From Pullilachnospira_A gallistercoris (GTDB lineage: Bacteria; Bacillota; Clostridia; Lachnospirales; Lachnospiraceae), in NCBI GenBank assembly GCA_018712125.1, contig DVHM01000049.1, positions 1-7,886 on the forward strand: DNA of 7,886 nucleotides, in the 5' to 3' direction. Below are positions 1 through 6,780 of the stretch, piece after piece. Positions within the stretch are counted from its first letter, which is position 1. Each line of letters opens with the position of its first letter. The notes beneath the pieces were generated by a model. It worked only from the letters and a program-made list of their open reading frames with translations. It was not told the DNA's origin and ran no database searches. Both the position numbers and the translations under genes were made by a program.

Positions 1-751
1 GGACGGATTGCTGTCGGCACGGCATTTCGATCTGAGAGGTATCGTAAACGGCATTGATTACGGCATGTATAATCCCGAGACGGATCCGGATATTTTCCAG
101 AACTACAATGCGGAAGATTTCCGCGTCAACAAACATGTCAACAAGGAGCGTCTCCAGGAGATGCTCGGCCTGCGGGTAGACAAGAGAAAATACATGATCG
201 GACTGATTTCCCGTCTGACGGATCAGAAGGGACTGGATCTGATCAATTACTGCATGGATCGTCTGGTGGATGAGTTTACGCAGCTGGTAGTGATCGGAAC
301 AGGAGAGGCGCAGTACGAGAATATGTTCCGCCATTACGCCTGGAAATATCCGGATCGCGTGTCGGCGAATATCTGCTATGATGAGAACCTGGCGCACAAG
401 CTTTACGCGGCGGCGGACGCATTCCTGATGCCGTCCAGATTCGAGCCCTGCGGACTGACGCAGCTGATTTCCTTCCGCTACGGCACGGTGCCCATCGTCC
501 GGGAGACCGGAGGCCTGAAGGATACGGTTCAGCCATACAACGAGTTCGAGAACACGGGAGACGGATTCTCCTTCGCCAACTACAACGGCGAGGAACTGCT
601 CAACATCGTCAACTATTCCAAGAACGTTTTCTTTGAGCACAAGTCCAACTGGAACAAGATGGTGGATCGGGGCATGCGCAAGGATTACTCCTGGAACACA
701 TCCAGAAGTTATTATGAGGGCATGTACCGGTATCTGCTGGGCGAGGCCTGA
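1..751 (+). CDS. glgA: Glycogen synthase (ADP-glucose type), C-terminal part, truncated at left edge
   Basis: This is the C-terminal half of a bacterial glycogen/starch synthase (GT5 family), which transfers glucose from ADP-glucose to the non-reducing end of an alpha-1,4-glucan in the cytoplasm. The frame is open from base 2 (first residues DGLLSAR) to the TGA at 749-751, giving about 249 residues; the family is usually near 480, so the N-terminal acceptor-side domain lies outside the window. Visible family motifs are GIVNGIDYG (about 38-64), GLISRLTDQKGLDL (about 200-241), which opens the nucleotide-sugar-binding Rossmann domain, and EPCGLTQL followed by TGGLKDTV (about 443-532), which holds the conserved glutamate of the retaining GT-B active site. 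No other glg gene is in view. A hairpin terminator follows 29 bases after the stop, so the gene ends its transcription unit. The real start is upstream of the window; internal TTG or ATG codons here are not starts. Confidence 0.95.
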   Translation, partial: DGLLSARHFDLRGIVNGIDYGMYNPETDPDIFQNYNAEDFRVNKHVNKERLQEMLGLRVDKRKYMIGLISRLTDQKGLDLINYCMDRLVDEFTQLVVIGTGEAQYENMFRHYAWKYPDRVSANICYDENLAHKLYAAADAFLMPSRFEPCGLTQLISFRYGTVPIVRETGGLKDTVQPYNEFENTGDGFSFANYNGEELLNIVNYSKNVFFEHKSNWNKMVDRGMRKDYSWNTSRSYYEGMYRYLLGEA

Positions 752-780
752 TACATAGTTTTTCTGTCATTGGTCATATT

Positions 781-808
781 AAAAAGAGAGCTTTATGCTC
801 TCTTTTTT
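781..808 (+). terminator. Rho-independent terminator after glgA
   Basis: An 11-base-pair perfect stem is formed by AAAAAGAGAGC (781-791) and GCTCTCTTTTT (797-807) around a TTTAT loop, and the right arm runs directly into a T run (803-808). The arms are an A tract and a T tract, so the structure could terminate transcription from either side. The plus-strand use (ending glgA) is the relevant one because no minus-strand gene is seen. The hairpin lies only 27 bases before the start codon of the next gene, so it may also sit in that gene's leader. Confidence 0.88.
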
Positions 809-820
809 GTTTTGGAATTG

Positions 821-826
821 AGGAGG
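821..826 (+). promoter_or_regulatory. Ribosome binding site fixing the protease start at 836
   Basis: A perfect AGGAGG lies 9 bases before the ATG at 836. It decides the start: an in-frame TTG at 770 would add 22 residues, but it has no comparable site and its coding sequence would pass straight through the terminator hairpin at 781-808. Confidence 0.9.
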
Positions 827-835
827 AGTTTTATT

Positions 836-1510
836 ATGAGTGCATCCAATGAACAGAATCAGGACAATATCAAAGAATACGGGCAGACAGCGCTGCCCTC
901 AGAAGGAGAAGAGGGAAAAATCCAGCTGATTACCATTATCGGCGAGGTGGAGGGGCATGAAAATCTGCCCTCTGGAACAAAGGCGACAAAATACGAGCAT
1001 ATTCTGCCGAAGCTGGCGGAGGTGGAACAGGACCGGAGAATCCGGGGTGTGCTTCTTCTGCTGAACACGGTAGGAGGGGACGTGGAGTCCGGGCTTGCCA
1101 TCGCGGAGATGATTGCCTCCCTGAGCAAACCCACCGTGTCGCTGGTGCTGGGAGGAAGCCATTCCATCGGCGTGCCCCTTGCGGTCTCCACGGATCATTC
1201 CTTTATCGTTCCAACGGGAACCATGGTCATCCATCCGGTGCGCATGAGCGGCACGGTCATCGGCGCGCCCCAGACCTACGATTATTTCGCCCAGATGCAG
1301 AACCGGATTCTCGGCTTTGTGGCCAGCCATTGCAAAGCGACAGTGGAGCGTCTGGAGGAGATGATGATGAATACCGGGATGATGGCGAAGGATCTGGGGA
1401 CAATCCTCGTGGGCCGGCAGGCTGTGGAGGAAGGGCTGATCGACGAGATCGGAGGAATCCGGGAGGCGGTGTCGTATTTGGAAAAAATCATGAAAAAGGC
1501 TCCCGCATGA
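836..1510 (+). CDS. tepA: TepA-like ClpP-family serine protease (S14)
   Basis: The gene encodes a 224-residue ClpP-fold protease of the TepA/YmfB type. Sequence evidence for the fold: LLLLNTVGGDVESGLAIAEM (about residues 73-92) matches the ClpP oxyanion/substrate-groove segment. GGSHSIG (106-112) supplies the likely nucleophile Ser110, VIHPV the His133, and MAKDLG the Asp186. GLIDEIGG (200-207) is the usual end of the ClpP core. The S-H-D spacing is close to that of ClpP. Residues 1-28 are hydrophilic and look like a non-conserved tail; no signal peptide or membrane segment is seen, so it should act in the cytoplasm. In Bacillus subtilis the homologue also lies just upstream of spoIIIE and has been linked to protein export and to breakdown of small spore proteins during outgrowth; this role is inferred here from homology and position. 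No Clp ATPase is nearby. A general ClpP paralogue is the alternative, but the position before ftsK/spoIIIE favours TepA. Confidence 0.87.
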   Translation: MSASNEQNQDNIKEYGQTALPSEGEEGKIQLITIIGEVEGHENLPSGTKATKYEHILPKLAEVEQDRRIRGVLLLLNTVGGDVESGLAIAEMIASLSKPTVSLVLGGSHSIGVPLAVSTDHSFIVPTGTMVIHPVRMSGTVIGAPQTYDYFAQMQNRILGFVASHCKATVERLEEMMMNTGMMAKDLGTILVGRQAVEEGLIDEIGGIREAVSYLEKIMKKAPA

Positions 1511-1528
1511 CGACGGGAATTTACAAAA

Positions 1529-1541
1529 TGTCATAATGACA
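1529..1541. repeat. Perfect inverted repeat over the ftsK promoter -35, possible operator
   Basis: TGTCAT-A-ATGACA is a perfect 6+1+6 inverted repeat. Its right arm is exactly the proposed -35 hexamer (1536-1541), where a bound dimeric repressor would block RNA polymerase. I do not recognise it as the site of a named regulator. With six-base arms, chance is a real alternative; only its exact placement makes it worth listing. Confidence 0.4.
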
Positions 1542-1564
1542 ACGATGCCCAAATATGGTATCAT
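1536..1564 (+). promoter_or_regulatory. Predicted sigma-A promoter for ftsK
   Basis: The -35 is ATGACA (1536-1541; five of six match TTGACA), the spacer is 17 bases, and the -10 is TATCAT (1559-1564; five of six match TATAAT) preceded by the extended -10 element TGG (1556-1558). A transcript would start near 1571, leaving a leader of about 20 bases with the GGAGGG ribosome binding site at 1577-1582, ten bases before the ATG. It is the best promoter-like sequence I noticed in the window and lies in the only gap upstream of ftsK. Confidence 0.75.
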
Positions 1565-1592
1565 AAATTAGTTATCGGAGGGTATCTGATTT

Positions 1593-4172
1593 ATGGCATC
1601 AAAGAGTTCTAAGGGGCAGAAAAAGACCCGAACCGGCAAAACTTCAACGCAGAAGAAAAAGACGACCATTCAGGTGGAAAAGAAAGGGGATGATCTGTCC
1701 AAGGACATCATCCTCTGGACTGTGCTGGCCGTCAGTATTCTGCTGTTCGTCAGCAACCTCGGGGTTGGAGGCGTGGTTGGGAACGCTGTCAGCGGTTTCT
1801 TCTTCGGCGTTTTCGGACTGACCGCTTACCTTTTTCCCATCGTGCTGCTGGTCGGGACTTTTTTTGCCATTTCCAATAAAGAAAATACATTCGCGCTGAT
1901 GAAGCTGATTTTTTCGCTGATTTTTCTGGTTTTCCTGTGTACATTGATTGAACTGATGTTTCACGGGAATACGGGAGGAGGCGCCGTCTACTCCTTCTTC
2001 TACAGCCGGCAGCACCGGGCGGGGGGAGGTTTTGTGGGCGGAGGTATCGCCGGCCTGCTCTGCGAGGGCTTCGGGCTGATCGGGGCATATGTGATTACCA
2101 TTGCTGTGATGGGTATTTCCGCCGTGCTGATCTCGGAGAAGTCGGCGATCAAGGGGATTCAGAAGAATGCCCGGCATCTGCAACAGACCGAGAAGCTGCG
2201 GCTGCGGAAAAAGAAGAGTCGGCAGATGGAGGAGATTCCCAAACCCCGCCTGCCGGAGCAGAAGACGGACAGGAAATTGCCGCGCCGCGAGCGGAAAGTG
2301 GAGGGCGTGGCACTGGATACGCAGCTTCGGGAGCGTGAGAGCAGTCCGGATGCTCCGTCCGATGAGGTAAACGAGGTCAATATCCGCATTTTTGACGAGC
2401 AGGTGGAGGTGGCGGATGTGCACCGTGTGCCGTTGACCTCAGAGACACCGTCGGAGGAGACACTGCCGTTGGAGGAAACTTCTTCGGAGCCTGACAGGGC
2501 AGCCGCAAAGGAGCCGGTCGGAAGAAAGACGGTGGCCTTAAAGAGCAAGGGCAGCCCGGCCGGGGAAAGCGTTTTGGAATCGGAAAGAAAAGCAGAAATT
2601 CCGTCGGGGCCTGTCCGGGAGTCAGCTGCTGCGCAGAAGGCCTTGGAGGGAGAGGGGGACGGAAAAGATAACGTTCCGGCTGAACAGCCCTACCGCTATC
2701 CGCCGATTTCTCTCTTACATACACCGTCCAGAAAGGGCGGGGGCAATTCCAAGGCAGCTCTGCAGGAGACGGCGGCGAAACTCCAGCAGATTTTAAAGAA
2801 TTTCGGCGTCAATGTTACCGTTACCGACGTGAGCTGCGGGCCCGCGGTAACCCGTTATGAGATTCAGCCGGAGATGGGTGTGAAGGTCAGCAAGATCGTC
2901 AATCTGGCGGATGATATCAAACTGAATCTGGCGGCGGCGGATATACGAATCGAGGCGCCGATTCCCGGAAAGGCGGCAGTCGGCATCGAGGTTCCCAACA
3001 AGCAGAAGGTTGTGGTTTCCTTCCGGGAGCTGGTGGAGTCTCCGGAATTCCAGGACAGCGAGTCGAAGATCTCCTTTGCCGTTGGACGGGATATCGCCGG
3101 CAAGGTGGTAATTTCCAATATCGCGAAGATGCCCCATCTGCTGATCGCCGGGGCCACCGGTTCCGGAAAGTCTGTCTGCATCAACACGATCATCATGAGC
3201 ATCCTCTACAAGGCAAGTCCCAAGGAGGTCAAGCTGATCATGGTGGATCCCAAGGTGGTGGAGTTGAGTGTCTACAATGGTATTCCTCATCTGTTGATCC
3301 CGGTGGTCACGGATCCGAAGAAGGCTGCCGGAGCTCTCCACTGGGCCGTCACGGAGATGATGGACCGATATGAGAAGTTTGCTGACGCCGGTGTCCGCGA
3401 CATGAAGGGATACAATGCCAAAATCAAGAACGGCACCATGAAAATCAATCACAACGGACAGATGGTGGATGTGGCGGTGGAGAAGATGCCCCAGATTGTC
3501 ATCATCGTGGACGAGCTGGCGGATCTGATGATGGTGGCGGCCAGCGAGGTGGAGGAATCCATCTGTCGTCTGGCGCAGCTGGCCCGCGCGGCGGGGATTC
3601 ATCTGATCATCGCCACCCAGCGTCCCTCGGTCAATGTCATCACGGGACTGATCAAGGCCAATATGCCTTCCCGGATTGCTTTTTCCGTTACCAGTAATAT
3701 CGACTCCCGGACGATTCTGGATATGGGAGGAGCGGAAAAACTGCTGGGAAACGGCGATATGCTCTACTATCCTCAGGGATTTACCAAGCCGCTGCGTGTG
3801 CAGGGCGCTTTTGTGACAGATGATGAGGTGGCAAAGGTGGTAGATTTTCTGTCCAAGCATAACGAGGCCGGAACCTACAGCGAGGAGATCCAAGAGAAGA
3901 TCGCCTCTGCGGAGATCGGAACCGGATCCGGAGGCGACGGGGACAATGCTGCCGCCGACAGCCGCGACGCCTATTTCGAGGCGGCCGGCAGACTGCTGAT
4001 CGAGAAGGAAAAGGGATCGATCGGCATGCTGCAGCGAAACTTTAAAGTCGGGTTTAACCGGGCAGCCAGAATCATGGACCAGCTTCAGGAGGCCGGCGTC
4101 GTCGGCCCGGAGGAGGGAACTAAGCCCAGAAAGGTACTCATGAGTCTGGAAGCCTTTGAACAAATACTTTGA
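1593..4172 (+). CDS. ftsK: FtsK/SpoIIIE family DNA translocase
   Basis: The gene encodes an 859-residue membrane-anchored, ATP-driven DNA pump that moves chromosomal DNA through the division or sporulation septum. In order: a basic cytoplasmic tail (1-37); about four hydrophobic segments (roughly 38-57, 68-92, 101-123 and 147-181); a charged, proline/glutamate-rich linker (about 185-375); the alpha domain (about 385-490); the RecA-like motor; and the winged-helix gamma domain (about 795-859) that reads orienting DNA sites. The motor shows Walker A GATGSGKS (520-527), MVDPKVVEL (550-558), Walker B IIVDELADL (637-645, Asp640/Glu641) and ATQRPSV (674-680). The gamma domain contains LLIEKEKGSIGMLQRNFKVG (801-820). 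Length is close to B. subtilis SpoIIIE (787) and far below E. coli FtsK, with the excess in the linker. All motor residues are intact. Whether it acts in every division (FtsK/SftA role) or in sporulation (SpoIIIE role) cannot be told from one sequence; synteny with tepA leans to SpoIIIE. The promoter at 1536-1564 drives it. Confidence 0.95.
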   Translation: MASKSSKGQKKTRTGKTSTQKKKTTIQVEKKGDDLSKDIILWTVLAVSILLFVSNLGVGGVVGNAVSGFFFGVFGLTAYLFPIVLLVGTFFAISNKENTFALMKLIFSLIFLVFLCTLIELMFHGNTGGGAVYSFFYSRQHRAGGGFVGGGIAGLLCEGFGLIGAYVITIAVMGISAVLISEKSAIKGIQKNARHLQQTEKLRLRKKKSRQMEEIPKPRLPEQKTDRKLPRRERKVEGVALDTQLRERESSPDAPSDEVNEVNIRIFDEQVEVADVHRVPLTSETPSEETLPLEETSSEPDRAAAKEPVGRKTVALKSKGSPAGESVLESERKAEIPSGPVRESAAAQKALEGEGDGKDNVPAEQPYRYPPISLLHTPSRKGGGNSKAALQETAAKLQQILKNFGVNVTVTDVSCGPAVTRYEIQPEMGVKVSKIVNLADDIKLNLAAADIRIEAPIPGKAAVGIEVPNKQKVVVSFRELVESPEFQDSESKISFAVGRDIAGKVVISNIAKMPHLLIAGATGSGKSVCINTIIMSILYKASPKEVKLIMVDPKVVELSVYNGIPHLLIPVVTDPKKAAGALHWAVTEMMDRYEKFADAGVRDMKGYNAKIKNGTMKINHNGQMVDVAVEKMPQIVIIVDELADLMMVAASEVEESICRLAQLARAAGIHLIIATQRPSVNVITGLIKANMPSRIAFSVTSNIDSRTILDMGGAEKLLGNGDMLYYPQGFTKPLRVQGAFVTDDEVAKVVDFLSKHNEAGTYSEEIQEKIASAEIGTGSGGDGDNAAADSRDAYFEAAGRLLIEKEKGSIGMLQRNFKVGFNRAARIMDQLQEAGVVGPEEGTKPRKVLMSLEAFEQIL

Positions 4173-4175
4173 GCC

Positions 4176-4182
4176 AAGGAGG
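4176..4182 (+). promoter_or_regulatory. Ribosome binding site for fhs, choosing between two adjacent ATGs
   Basis: AAGGAGG begins four bases after the ftsK stop. Two in-frame ATGs follow in tandem: 4189 (6-base spacing) and 4192 (9-base spacing). The second spacing is more usual, so 4192 is preferred, though the difference is one methionine. Confidence 0.75.
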
Positions 4183-4191
4183 AAATGAATG

Positions 4192-5862
4192 ATGAAAAGT
4201 GACATCGAGATTGCACAGGAGGCGGTTATGCTTCCCATCCAGGAGGTGGCGGCACAGCTGGATCTGACAGAGGATGACCTGGAGCTTTACGGTAAGTACA
4301 AGGCGAAGCTGTCCGATGATTGTCTGCGCCGGTTTTCTGATCAGCCGGACGGAAAGCTGATCCTGGTAACAGCCATCAACCCGACCCCGGCGGGAGAGGG
4401 AAAGACCACTACCAGCGTAGGATTGGGAGAAGCCTTTGGTAAACTCGGCAAGAAGGCGGTGCTGGCTTTGCGTGAGCCGTCTCTTGGCCCCTGCTTTGGC
4501 ATCAAAGGCGGCGCGGCCGGCGGCGGATACGCTCAGGTGGTGCCTATGGAAGATCTGAACCTTCACTTTACCGGAGATTTTCACGCGATTACCTCCGCCA
4601 ACAATCTGCTGGCTGCGCTTCTGGACAATCACATCCAGCAGGGAAATGTTCTGGGTATTGATCCCCGTCAGGTGGTCTGGAAACGCTGTATGGATATGAA
4701 CGACCGTGTACTGCGGCATATTGTCGTGGGGCTGGGAGCGAAAGCCGACGGTATGGTGCGAGAGGATCACTTCGTGATCACGGTGGCTTCCGAGATCATG
4801 GCAATCCTCTGTCTGGCAGATGATATGACGGATCTGAAACGCCGTCTGGGCAAAATCATTGTGGCCTACACCTTTGACGGGAAGCCGGTAATCGCCGATG
4901 ATCTGCAGGCGACCGGCGCTATGGCGGCGCTCTTAAAGGATGCCATGAAGCCGAACCTGATTCAGACACTGGAGCATACGCCGGCTCTGGTTCACGGTGG
5001 ACCTTTTGCCAATATCGCCCACGGCTGCAACAGTGTCAGAGCCACGAAGGCTGCCCTGAAGATGGCGGATTACGTGATCACGGAGGCCGGATTCGGCGCA
5101 GACCTGGGAGCAGAGAAATTCTTTGACATCAAGTGCCGAAAAGCCGGCCTGCATCCGGATGCGGTGGTTCTGGTGGCAACGGTGCGCGCTCTGAAATACA
5201 ATGGCGGCGTCGCGAAGGCGGATCTGGCCCAGGAGAACCTGGAGGCTTTGAAGCGGGGAATTGTCAATCTGGAGAAGCATATTGAGAATCTGCAGAAGTA
5301 TGGCGTGCCGGTGGTGGTTACTCTGAATTCCTTCGTGACGGATACAGAGGCCGAGACTTCCTATGTGGAGGAATTCTGCCGGGAGAGAGGCTGCGATTTC
5401 GCGCTGTCCGAGGTCTGGGAGAAAGGTGGAGAGGGCGGCGTGGCCCTGGCGCAGAAAATCCTGGATACATTGGAGACAAAGGAGAGCCATTTCAAGCCCC
5501 TCTATGATGATGAGATGAGTCTGGAAGACAAGATCAACACCATCGCGAGGGAAATCTACGGTGCAGACGGCGTGGATTTTGCTCCGGCCGCAAAGCGCGA
5601 GCTGGATCGCATTACATCCATGGGGATGGGCGATTTCCCCGTGTGTATGGCGAAGACCCAGTATTCTCTGTCGGATGACGCCAAGAAGCTGGGACGCCCG
5701 GAGCATTTCCGTATCAATGTGCGGGAAGTATATGTGTCTGCGGGAGCTGAGTTCGTGGTAGCTGTCACGGGCAATATCATGACTATGCCCGGCCTGCCGA
5801 AGGTTCCGGCAGCCAATGGCATCGATGTGACAGACGACGGCGTGATTACCGGACTGTTTTGA
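4192..5862 (+). CDS. fhs: Formate-tetrahydrofolate ligase (10-formyl-THF synthetase)
   Basis: This cytoplasmic enzyme makes 10-formyl-tetrahydrofolate from formate, tetrahydrofolate and ATP, through a formyl phosphate intermediate. It feeds one-carbon units into purine synthesis and, in acetogens, the methyl branch of the Wood-Ljungdahl pathway. The product is 556 residues, the normal size for the monofunctional bacterial enzyme. The ATP-binding loop is TPAGEGKTTT (65-74), the first family signature is GIKGGAAGGGY (103-113), and the second is VATVRALKYNGG (328-339). The segment EPSLGPCFG just before signature 1 and the C-terminal region with TGNIMTMPGLP (526-536) also match the family. No key segment is missing. 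The ribosome binding site starts four bases after the ftsK stop and no terminator lies between, so it is probably co-transcribed with ftsK. folD, the next enzyme in the pathway, follows 56 bases downstream, which supports the assignment. No separate methenyl-THF cyclohydrolase (fchA) or methylene-THF reductase gene is in view. Confidence 0.97.
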   Translation: MKSDIEIAQEAVMLPIQEVAAQLDLTEDDLELYGKYKAKLSDDCLRRFSDQPDGKLILVTAINPTPAGEGKTTTSVGLGEAFGKLGKKAVLALREPSLGPCFGIKGGAAGGGYAQVVPMEDLNLHFTGDFHAITSANNLLAALLDNHIQQGNVLGIDPRQVVWKRCMDMNDRVLRHIVVGLGAKADGMVREDHFVITVASEIMAILCLADDMTDLKRRLGKIIVAYTFDGKPVIADDLQATGAMAALLKDAMKPNLIQTLEHTPALVHGGPFANIAHGCNSVRATKAALKMADYVITEAGFGADLGAEKFFDIKCRKAGLHPDAVVLVATVRALKYNGGVAKADLAQENLEALKRGIVNLEKHIENLQKYGVPVVVTLNSFVTDTEAETSYVEEFCRERGCDFALSEVWEKGGEGGVALAQKILDTLETKESHFKPLYDDEMSLEDKINTIAREIYGADGVDFAPAAKRELDRITSMGMGDFPVCMAKTQYSLSDDAKKLGRPEHFRINVREVYVSAGAEFVVAVTGNIMTMPGLPKVPAANGIDVTDDGVITGLF

Positions 5863-5874
5863 TGGAAGTTTGCA

Positions 5875-5889
5875 GCCCGGTAACCGGGC
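5875..5889. repeat. GC-rich palindrome between fhs and folD
   Basis: GCCCGGT-A-ACCGGGC is a perfect 7+1+7 palindrome starting 13 bases after the fhs stop. As RNA it could form a small stable hairpin with the central bases unpaired. It is followed by GATAGTGGATG, not a T run, so it is not a standard rho-independent terminator. It might stabilise or process the fhs-folD transcript or bind a dimeric regulator; function is unknown. Confidence 0.5.
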
Positions 5890-5902
5890 GATAGTGGATG
5901 AG

Positions 5903-5910
5903 AGAAGGAG
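5903..5910 (+). promoter_or_regulatory. Ribosome binding site fixing the folD start at 5919
   Basis: AGAAGGAG lies 8 bases before the ATG at 5919. An in-frame ATG at 5898 would add seven residues (MREGVYD), but the ribosome binding site itself would then be coding sequence and nothing suitable lies upstream. The family also starts close to the ...LINGK segment that follows 5919. Confidence 0.88.
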
Positions 5911-5918
5911 TGTATGAC

Positions 5919-6770
5919 ATGGCACAGTTGATCAACGGAAAGGAAATTTCCTCCCAGATCAAGGAGGAAGTAAAAGCGCAGGTGGCGAAGCTGGCGGAGG
6001 AGGGAACCTCCGTCTGCCTCGCGGTTATCCAGGTGGGGGATGATCCTGCCTCCAGCGTCTATGTGAGGAACAAGAAGAAAGCCTGCGAGTATGTGGGTAT
6101 CAAATCTCTCTCCTACGAACTGCCGGAGAGCACCACGGAGGAGGAACTGATCGCGCTGGTTCATGAGCTGAACGAGCGGCGGGATGTGAACGGGATTCTC
6201 GTGCAGCTTCCGCTGCCGAAGCACATGGATGAAAATGATGTGCTTCTGGCCATCGATCCGAAGAAGGATGTGGACGGCTTCCATCCCCAGAGCGTAGGGG
6301 CTCTCTCCATCGGCCTGCCGGGATTTGTGTCCTGCACACCTGCCGGAATCATACAGCTTTTGAAGCGCAGCGGTATCTCCATCGAGGGAAAACACTGCGT
6401 GATTGTGGGCAGAAGCAATATTGTGGGCAAGCCCATGGCGCTTCTGATGCTCAGGGAAAACGCCACCGTTACTGTCACGCACTCCAGGACAAAGGATCTG
6501 GCCTCCTACACCAGACAGGCCGATATTCTGATTGTCGCCATGGGAAAGCGGCAGTTTATTACCTCTGAGTATGTGAAGGAGGGGGCTGTTGTCATCGATG
6601 TGGGTATGCACCGGGACGAGAACAATAAACTCTGCGGCGACGTGGATTTTGCCGACGTATCCCCCCGATGCAGCGCCATTACCCCTGTACCGGGCGGCGT
6701 AGGCCCCATGACTATTGCGATGCTGATGTATAACTGTGTTGCCTCTGTATCCCTTCAGAGTCGAAAATAA
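5919..6770 (+). CDS. folD: Bifunctional methylene-THF dehydrogenase (NADP+) / methenyl-THF cyclohydrolase
   Basis: FolD oxidises 5,10-methylene-THF to 5,10-methenyl-THF with NADP+ and hydrolyses it reversibly to 10-formyl-THF, linking the product of the upstream fhs gene to serine, glycine and thymidylate metabolism, or working in the reductive direction in acetogenesis. The product is 283 residues, the normal size. The YxxxK active-site motif is Tyr48-Lys52, Gln96 lies in VQLPLP (95-100), and Asp119 in DVDGFHP (117-123); all three are offset by two from the E. coli enzyme. The Rossmann cofactor loop is VGRSNIVGKP (163-172), and PVPGGVGPMT (256-265) is the C-terminal family signature. Because one protein carries both activities, the absence of a separate cyclohydrolase gene is not a gap. 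The gene has its own ribosome binding site; no promoter was seen in the 56-base gap, so it is probably transcribed with fhs. The next gene starts 10 bases after the stop. Confidence 0.97.
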   Translation: MAQLINGKEISSQIKEEVKAQVAKLAEEGTSVCLAVIQVGDDPASSVYVRNKKKACEYVGIKSLSYELPESTTEEELIALVHELNERRDVNGILVQLPLPKHMDENDVLLAIDPKKDVDGFHPQSVGALSIGLPGFVSCTPAGIIQLLKRSGISIEGKHCVIVGRSNIVGKPMALLMLRENATVTVTHSRTKDLASYTRQADILIVAMGKRQFITSEYVKEGAVVIDVGMHRDENNKLCGDVDFADVSPRCSAITPVPGGVGPMTIAMLMYNCVASVSLQSRK

Positions 6771-6780
6771 AAGAAGAAAG

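Noticed and set aside
770..835. A TTG start at 770 that would lengthen the protease by 22 residues
   Set aside because: The extension would translate the terminator hairpin and the AGGAGG itself and has no ribosome binding site of its own.
899..1564. A 221-codon minus-strand frame opposite the protease gene
   Set aside because: Composition is that of a complement shadow. The plus-strand frame has a full ClpP-type triad and a perfect ribosome binding site.
2793..4238. A 481-codon open frame on the minus strand opposite ftsK
   Set aside because: Its translation is rich in His, Leu, Asp and Arg with no recognisable domain, as expected for the complement of a GC-rich coding strand, and it lies wholly over the well-supported motor domain of ftsK and the start of fhs.
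5875..5895. The fhs-folD palindrome as a rho-independent terminator
   Set aside because: No T run follows the right arm, and the next gene is in the same pathway with no promoter visible in the gap.
5898..5918. An ATG at 5898 as the folD start
   Set aside because: It would place the ribosome binding site inside the coding sequence. The ATG at 5919 has ideal spacing and matches the usual family start.
4933..5925. A 330-codon open frame on the minus strand opposite fhs
   Set aside because: No family motif, His/Leu/Arg-rich complement-type composition, and complete overlap with the conserved fhs reading frame.
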